From Vibrio sp. SNU_ST1 (GTDB lineage: Bacteria > Pseudomonadota > Gammaproteobacteria > Enterobacterales > Vibrionaceae): 64,000 nt of DNA. The notes under the pieces were generated by a model, which was not told the DNA's origin, did no database searches, and saw only the letters and a program-made list of their open reading frames with translations. Location: assembly GCF_030563405.1 (NCBI RefSeq), contig NZ_CP130748.1, positions 2,790,001 to 2,854,000 of the forward strand, written 5' to 3'. Shown here piece after piece: positions 57,656 to 64,000 of this stretch (position 1 is its first letter; each line of letters opens with the position of its first letter). Position numbers and translations under genes: made by a program.

Positions 57656-59265
57656 CGGTTCCTCAACTCTTTAGCATCGAGCTTAGATCTTCGAGTAAAT
57701 AAAAATTCAATCAGGCTAAAGCTGCCAACACTCAGTAACAGTAAGCTCACGGAAACCACAGCTGCGGCTTCCATTTGATAGCTGCCTAATAATTGGAATA
57801 GGTACAAGGGCAGAGTTCTAAAATCTTGGCTACCAAACAAAGCAATCGCGCTTAAGTCACCCATTGCTAACATAAAGCTGATCGAGAAGGCTTGTGCCAT
57901 CGGTTTACGCAATGCGCGCCACTCCACTAGCCTAAAACGCGTGAAACCAGTCATTCCCAAACTTGCGCACACATACTGATACTGCTGAGACAAATGCAGC
58001 ATAGGTTGAGCCAAGGTTTTAATTACGTAAGGCAGCGCCATTAAACTGTTTACTGCAATCACGATAAAGAAAGCTAAGCTGAAAACATCGGTGAATGAAC
58101 GCAGTAATAAGAAGAGGCCCGTACTGATCACAAGCCCGGGAGTCACTAAGATAATAGTGCCAATCAGCTCGATTTTATCGGCTCGAAAATTCCTGTTCTG
58201 TAAACGCCATGCTCGACTAGTCAGTAGTATGGCGATACCAATACCAACAGCGATAACACTTGCTAATGACGCGACTTTAACCGAGGCCATTAACGCAGCC
58301 CAAAACGGCTCGCTGCTCAGCACAATTAATGCCTGCGAGTTAATGCCACTGACGATAACCATAGCTAATGGCGGCAATACCAGCATTGAGACGATGATGA
58401 TCCAAAAGCTATCCCAAGCTTTTGACCACCAGCTGTCCTTAACCAAATATTTCTCTTCCGACAATTGACTGGCTGTCACTGAAATAGGTTTCGATAGACG
58501 TTGAATGCTCACAGCTAACACACCACACAGCAGCATTTGCCATATCGCGAGCAAGGCACCGGCCTGCAGGTCAAAGTCGAATTTAATCGCCTGATAAATC
58601 GCAAGTTCGATAGTGGTTGATTTAGGTCCACCGCCTAGTGCCATCACGGTAGCAAAGCTGGTAAAACACAGCATGAAGACCAAACCACACACATGTGGCA
58701 GTTGCTGTCTTAAGCGAGGCCATTCAACCCATCTGAATTTGTTCCAATGACTCATACCCAAATGAGCACACAGCTTATGCTGCTCGGCAGGTACGGTATC
58801 TAAAGCTTGTAAAAGTAAACGGCTAGCATAAGGCAGGTTAAAAAAGACATGTGCGAGCAAAATACCATTCAACCCATAAATCGAGAATGGTAGTTTAATA
58901 TCGAAGTTCGCCAGAAATTTAGCTAACCAACCACTGTTACCATAAATCGCGAGCAAACCAAATACACCAACTAATACGGGCAAAACCAAGGTCGAAGCAA
59001 AAAGCCTTAACAACAAGGCTCGTCCAAAAAATTGTCTGCGACACAGAGCATGAGCAATAGGTATAGCAAAGCCAACACTCAGCACAGTTGAGAGTGTCGC
59101 TTGATAGAAACTGAATTTCGTTACATGCCAATAGTAAGGATCGGACCATACTTGGCTGATATCAAGAGAAGGGGCATTGCTTAGCAATGCCCCAACTGCT
59201 GAAACCACGAAGGCGGTAATGAGTATCGCAACCCAAACCCCGACCTTAGGTGTTTTCTTTATCAT
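57652..59265 (-). CDS. thiP: Thiamine ABC transporter permease ThiP
   Basis: 537 residues with ~12 membrane segments in two related halves. Each half has an EAA-type loop that contacts ThiQ (HLGMSHWNKFRWVEWPRLR and SLGMTGFTRFRLVEWRALR). It is a fused dimer permease like E. coli ThiP. It begins ~125 nt after thiB; that gap holds no gene and no clear terminator. Confidence 0.96.
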   Translation of the reverse strand: MIKKTPKVGVWVAILITAFVVSAVGALLSNAPSLDISQVWSDPYYWHVTKFSFYQATLSTVLSVGFAIPIAHALCRRQFFGRALLLRLFASTLVLPVLVGVFGLLAIYGNSGWLAKFLANFDIKLPFSIYGLNGILLAHVFFNLPYASRLLLQALDTVPAEQHKLCAHLGMSHWNKFRWVEWPRLRQQLPHVCGLVFMLCFTSFATVMALGGGPKSTTIELAIYQAIKFDFDLQAGALLAIWQMLLCGVLAVSIQRLSKPISVTASQLSEEKYLVKDSWWSKAWDSFWIIIVSMLVLPPLAMVIVSGINSQALIVLSSEPFWAALMASVKVASLASVIAVGIGIAILLTSRAWRLQNRNFRADKIELIGTIILVTPGLVISTGLFLLLRSFTDVFSLAFFIVIAVNSLMALPYVIKTLAQPMLHLSQQYQYVCASLGMTGFTRFRLVEWRALRKPMAQAFSISFMLAMGDLSAIALFGSQDFRTLPLYLFQLLGSYQMEAAAVVSVSLLLLSVGSFSLIEFLFTRRSKLDAKELRNR

Positions 59266-59390
59266 AAATTGATTTTTTACCGTAAATGGTTCACTCCAAA
59301 CATAACGAATGAACCTTTAAATACAGAAAGCTAGTTTTTTAAAAGTACGTTAGAAAACTCATTTTCTTAAATAATAAGTTAAATAGTAAG

Positions 59391-60383
59391 TTAAAAAGTA
59401 AGTGCACTCTGCCATTCACGAATCCAAGGCTTACGCTTCTCGGCAATCTCTTCTGGTGTGAAGCTTAGCGCTTTCTGAGGAACCGTAAGTTGCTCGAACC
59501 CTTTTGGTAGCTCAACATCGGTCACTGGGTACATCCAGTTACCAGTAGGCATCGCCGATTGGAACTCATCACTTAAGATAAATGCCATAAACTCATCGGC
59601 AAGCTTTTCGTTCTTGCTACCTTTAACCTTCGCTGCCACTTCCACTTGAGTGTAATGACCTTCTTCAAAGCTTGCTGCTGCGTACTTAGAATCACTTTCT
59701 GCAATGATGTGGTAAGCAGGAGAAGTTGTGTAAGACAACACTAAATCCGACTCGCCTTCTAGGAACATAGAGTAAGCTTCAGACCAGCCTTTAGTCACAG
59801 TAACCGTTTTCTGAGCGAGCTTCTTCCACGCCGCAGTTGCTTCATCACCGTAAACAGACTTCATCCATAGCATCATGCCTTGACCTGGTGTTGATGTACG
59901 TGGATCTTGATAGATAACCTTAAGATCGTCACGTTGCTCAACCAGTTCTTTCAGGCTCTTTGGCGGATTTGCTAGCTTTTCTTTGTTATAAATAAACGCA
60001 AAGTAACCAAAATCATAAGGAACAAAGGTACTGTCGTTCCAACCGTTAGGAAGCGCCACAGATGATGTATCAACACTGTGCTCAGCCAATAAACCCGTAG
60101 ATTTCGCTTCAGCCATGAGATTATTATCTAGGCCTAAAATGATGTCAGCTTTGCTGTTGCCACCTTCAAGACGTAAGCGGTTTAAAATAGATACACCATC
60201 TTCTAACGCGACAAAATTCACATCACAGCCACACTTTTCTTCGAATGCTTTTTCAACGACAGGGCGAGGGCCCCAATCCGCAGCAAAAGAGTCGTAAGTG
60301 TAAACCGTTAAGGTGTTGTCTGCGGCGAAGGCAGAAAAAGAGATGGCTGTAGTAACAGCAAGAGTTGTTAATGTTAATTTCAC
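59391..60383 (-). CDS. thiB: Thiamine-binding periplasmic protein ThiB
   Basis: 330 residues with a signal peptide of ~20 (LTTLAVTTAISFSAFA-A). The mature part is a type 2 binding protein (LTVYTYDSFAADWGPRPVVEKAFEEKCGC, with DPRTSTPGQGMMLWM). The start codon is GTG at 60383, preceded by GGAGAG; this start puts the signal peptide in frame. Expression is controlled by the TPP riboswitch just upstream. Confidence 0.95.
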   Translation of the reverse strand: MKLTLTTLAVTTAISFSAFAADNTLTVYTYDSFAADWGPRPVVEKAFEEKCGCDVNFVALEDGVSILNRLRLEGGNSKADIILGLDNNLMAEAKSTGLLAEHSVDTSSVALPNGWNDSTFVPYDFGYFAFIYNKEKLANPPKSLKELVEQRDDLKVIYQDPRTSTPGQGMMLWMKSVYGDEATAAWKKLAQKTVTVTKGWSEAYSMFLEGESDLVLSYTTSPAYHIIAESDSKYAAASFEEGHYTQVEVAAKVKGSKNEKLADEFMAFILSDEFQSAMPTGNWMYPVTDVELPKGFEQLTVPQKALSFTPEEIAEKRKPWIREWQSALTF

Positions 60384-60446
60384 TGGACGCTCTCCATGGT
60401 CTGAGCGGCACAGGTTTGAGGGAGGAGAACGGTAGAGGTTGTTCCT

Positions 60447-60553
60447 AACTCAATTCCTACGCCAGCATTATCTGGTTCAGGTTTACGGGTCCCAAGTGTC
60501 TGCTTGATCTCAGCTCGCATTCACTATTTGAATGGTTCGCTCCCCGATGAGTG
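60447..60553 (-). promoter_or_regulatory. TPP riboswitch (THI element)
   Basis: On the minus strand the conserved blocks occur in order: CGGGGAGC, GCTGAGAT, GGACCC, ACCTGAACCAGATAATGCTGG and TAGGAATTGAG. The ends ACTCA and TGAGT pair as P1. It lies upstream of thiB with ~65 nt between element and GTG start, where a hairpin near the ribosome site could mediate control. It lowers thiBPQ expression when TPP is abundant. Confidence 0.96.
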
Positions 60554-60599
60554 TTCAGGATTGTAATTTGATTTTTAACAATAAGCCATCAAGTTTGGA

Positions 60600-61223
60600 T
60601 CAATTACGTAGATCGTACCCCCAACGTGGCACTAAACCTTGCTCGATACCAAGGTGATCGAGAATACGTGCCACCATAAAGTCGACCAGGTCTTCAATCG
60701 ACTTAGGTTGATGATAAAAACCCGGAGCTGCAGGCATAATCGTCACGCCCATGGTCGAGAGTTTGTGCATATTCTCTAGATGCAACGTAGAAAATGGCGT
60801 CTCACGAACCACCAATAACAGCTGACCTCGCTCTTTCATAACTACGTCTGCTGCGCGCTCGATCAAGTTATCTGATAGGCCATGAGCAATCGATGCCAAG
60901 CTTCCCGCAGAGCATGGACACACTACCATCTGCTTCGGTGCTGCTGAACCAGAGGCAACCGGTGAGAACCAATCATCTTTGCCACACACCACCAGCTTTT
61001 CTGGGTCGCAATCTAAATGCTTAACCAAAGCTTGTTTCGCAGCATCTGGCCCAGCAGGTAACTTCAGTTCATGCTCGGTCGCCAACACCACTCGCGCTGC
61101 CGATGATATCAGCAAGTAGACCTGATAATCGGCAGCCAAAAGGCATTCAAGTAAACGCAGGCCATAAGGCGCACCGGATGCGCCAGTGAAAGCAAGAGTT
61201 ATCGCTTTATCGTGTTTTGTCAT
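60600..61223 (-). CDS. ubiX: Flavin prenyltransferase UbiX
   Basis: 207 residues with the N-terminal FMN-binding [14 protein letters not shown] and later [31 protein letters not shown]. UbiX makes prenylated FMN, the cofactor of the decarboxylase UbiD in ubiquinone synthesis. It lies 37 nt downstream of mpl on the same strand, probably co-transcribed. Confidence 0.96.
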   Translation of the reverse strand: MTKHDKAITLAFTGASGAPYGLRLLECLLAADYQVYLLISSAARVVLATEHELKLPAGPDAAKQALVKHLDCDPEKLVVCGKDDWFSPVASGSAAPKQMVVCPCSAGSLASIAHGLSDNLIERAADVVMKERGQLLLVVRETPFSTLHLENMHKLSTMGVTIMPAAPGFYHQPKSIEDLVDFMVARILDHLGIEQGLVPRWGYDLRN

Positions 61224-61260
61224 GTTCTCAATTACTTCAAATTATAAGGTCGTGGATGCT

Positions 61261-62619
61261 TTAGCCTTTGAGTGCTAATCCATCCAACAGTTTCTGATGA
61301 ATACCACCAAAGCCACCATTACTCATTACCAAGATTTGATCGCCTGCTTGTGCCTCTGAGACAATTTTAGCAACGAATGCATCCATGTCATCACTCACGT
61401 GCGCGGGTTGGTGACACGCATCGGCAACGTCTTGTACCGACCAATCAATATTACCCGGTTGGAATAAGTAGGTAGAATCCGCTTGCTTAAGAGAATCAGC
61501 TAAAGTTTCTTTGTGTACACCGCGCTTCATGGTGGCAGAGCGAGGCTCTAAAACGGCAATGATTTTTTTCGTGTCGACCTTATTACGTAAGCCGCCCAGC
61601 GTAAGTTCAATTGCCGTTGGGTGATGAGCAAAGTCATCATAAACAGACACACCAGCCACTTCGCCTTTAAACTCCAAACGACGTTTGGTGTTAATGAAAG
61701 TAGCCAACGATTCACACGCTAAATCAGGTGTCACACCAACATGTCTTGCCGCCGCAATCGCCATTAAGGCATTGTTAACGTTATGGTCGCCTACTAAATC
61801 CCAGTCTACCGTTCCAACACACTCGCCTTGGAAGTAAACCTCAAATTTAGAGCCGTCTTTAACCAGCTTCTTCGCATCCCAATCACCGAGTTCACCGCTC
61901 GATTCAGTCTCACTCCAGCACCCACGAGCTAGAACATCTTGAATAGCCGTATCTTGTTTAGGAGAGAAAATTCGGCCATTACCTGGGACAGTGCGCACTA
62001 AGTGGTGGAACTGACGCTTAATCGCCTCAAGATCATCGAAGATGTCAGCATGATCGAACTCGAGGTTATTCATTACCAAGGTTCTTGGGTGGTAATGGAC
62101 GAACTTAGATCGTTTATCAAAAAAAGCACTGTCGTATTCGTCGGCTTCGACCACGAAGAACATGCTTTCACCAAGGCGAGCAGAGATACCAAAGTTACCC
62201 AACACGCCGCCAACTAAGAAGCCAGGCGCATAGCCACAGTCTTCTAAAATCCAAGCCAGCATGCTCGATGTTGTTGTCTTGCCATGTGTTCCCGATACCG
62301 CTAATACCCAACGATCATGCAACAAGAACTCTTGCAACCATTGCGGGCCTGAGGTGTATCTAAGATTGTTATCCAATACATACTCAACACATGGGTTGCC
62401 ACGACTCATCGCATTACCAATCACCACGAGATCCGGCCTTGGTTCTAACTGGCTTGGGTCAAACCCTTCAATAATTTCAATCCCTTGAGACTCCAACAAA
62501 GTGCTCATTGGTGGGTAAACATTCGCGTCACTACCGGTAACCTTGTGACCTAATTGACGAGCCAATACCGCAGCACCTCCCATGAAGGTGCCACAAATTC
62601 CTAAGATATGAATATGCAT
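61261..62619 (-). CDS. mpl: UDP-MurNAc:L-Ala-D-Glu-meso-DAP ligase Mpl
   Basis: 452 residues. Mur ligase fold with ATP loop SGTHGKTTTSSM and the Mpl-specific VVEADEYDSAFFDKRSKF. It reattaches recycled murein tripeptide to UDP-MurNAc, saving wall peptide. Divergent from fbp, the arrangement also found in E. coli. Confidence 0.96.
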   Translation of the reverse strand: MHIHILGICGTFMGGAAVLARQLGHKVTGSDANVYPPMSTLLESQGIEIIEGFDPSQLEPRPDLVVIGNAMSRGNPCVEYVLDNNLRYTSGPQWLQEFLLHDRWVLAVSGTHGKTTTSSMLAWILEDCGYAPGFLVGGVLGNFGISARLGESMFFVVEADEYDSAFFDKRSKFVHYHPRTLVMNNLEFDHADIFDDLEAIKRQFHHLVRTVPGNGRIFSPKQDTAIQDVLARGCWSETESSGELGDWDAKKLVKDGSKFEVYFQGECVGTVDWDLVGDHNVNNALMAIAAARHVGVTPDLACESLATFINTKRRLEFKGEVAGVSVYDDFAHHPTAIELTLGGLRNKVDTKKIIAVLEPRSATMKRGVHKETLADSLKQADSTYLFQPGNIDWSVQDVADACHQPAHVSDDMDAFVAKIVSEAQAGDQILVMSNGGFGGIHQKLLDGLALKG

Positions 62620-62878
62620 AAATTGCTTCCAAACGCTTGGCTAAATGAACCATGTCTAAATCAAACTACTGCACTCATTATCATTAAATGACGATTAAAA
62701 GCGAGTAGCAATGCAAAACAAATTTAGTCGACATAGTAAGTGAGATCTGCGTCGCTTAGTTCATTACCATTAAAAAGATCTAACCTTTAGAATTTAAGTA
62801 GGCGTCTAGGTGAATAAAGCCCGAGTAAGAGGCAAATTCTATAGTGCTCAAATCCCCCTAATATTGAGAGAAGTTTAA

Positions 62879-63898
<1,020 letters not shown>

Positions 63899-63930
63899 TC
63901 GTCTCGCTTATTTTTCAAATTAACGCCATT

Positions 63931-63962
63931 AAAAAAGCCAGCATTCATATGCTGGCTTTTTG
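63931..63962 (+). terminator. Terminator of fbp
   Basis: Stem AAAAGCCAGCAT/ATGCTGGCTTTT with a TCAT loop and T-rich tail, ~33 nt after the stop. No feature is seen from there to the window end. Confidence 0.92.
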
Positions 63963-64000
63963 TTGTTCTCTGAGCTAATTGTTCACAGGGCTATCGAAGG

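Overview
The window is a chromosomal segment of a marine gamma-proteobacterium of the genus Vibrio. This is judged from gene order (mutY-yggX-mltC, mlaFEDCB-ibaG-murA, kdsDC-lptCAB-rpoN-hpf-ptsN-rapZ-npr, pmbA/yjgA), from the large tRNA arrays, from tandem rRNA operons with Vibrio-type spacers, and from protein sequences close to but distinct from E. coli. A Splendidus-clade species is my guess; the sequence alone does not fix it. Nearly everything is core genome. I see no prophage, CRISPR array, integron or intact insertion sequence. Layout: 1-1.8 kb holds the end of mutY, then yggX and mltC. 1.9-5.5 kb holds two related tRNA arrays (7 and 5 genes, only Phe, Thr and Asn) on either side of a chemoreceptor gene. 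5.8-7.3 kb holds a small membrane protein gene and about 1 kb of apparently decayed DNA. 7.3-19.1 kb holds two rRNA operons in tandem on the minus strand. The downstream one is 16S-Ile-Ala-23S-5S-Thr-5S-Asp; the upstream one is 16S-23S-5S with no spacer tRNA. 19.2-21.3 kb holds an HD-GYP phosphodiesterase, a VOC protein and tRNA-Leu. From 21.4 kb the genes are RDD protein, lptFG, pepA, holC, valS, an M48 protease/YjgN pair, an iron-box-preceded DUF2061 gene, a GNAT gene, a GH2-like binding protein and rraB. 34.9-39.5 kb is an arginine/pyrimidine block (arcA, argF, pyrL-pyrBI, ridA). 39.6-53.2 kb is an envelope block: plsC, murA and the Mla phospholipid transport genes, and divergently yrbG, the Kdo and Lpt genes and the rpoN/nitrogen-PTS cluster. 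53.3-63.9 kb holds mgtE, pmbA, yjgA, thiBPQ under a TPP riboswitch, ubiX, mpl and fbp. The genes form functional sets. LptF/LptG, LptC/A/B, KdsD/C, MurA, MltC, Mpl and Mla(F-B) all build or maintain the envelope. ArgF and PyrB compete for carbamoyl phosphate, and pyrBI carries a full set of pyrimidine-sensing control elements. The most striking observation is between the two 23S genes. They differ at ten positions in one ~60-nt segment, and those ten form five nested base pairs that are all exchanged in compensatory fashion. This is a swapped rRNA helix rather than random drift. Similar hairpin exchange is seen in the 16S leaders.
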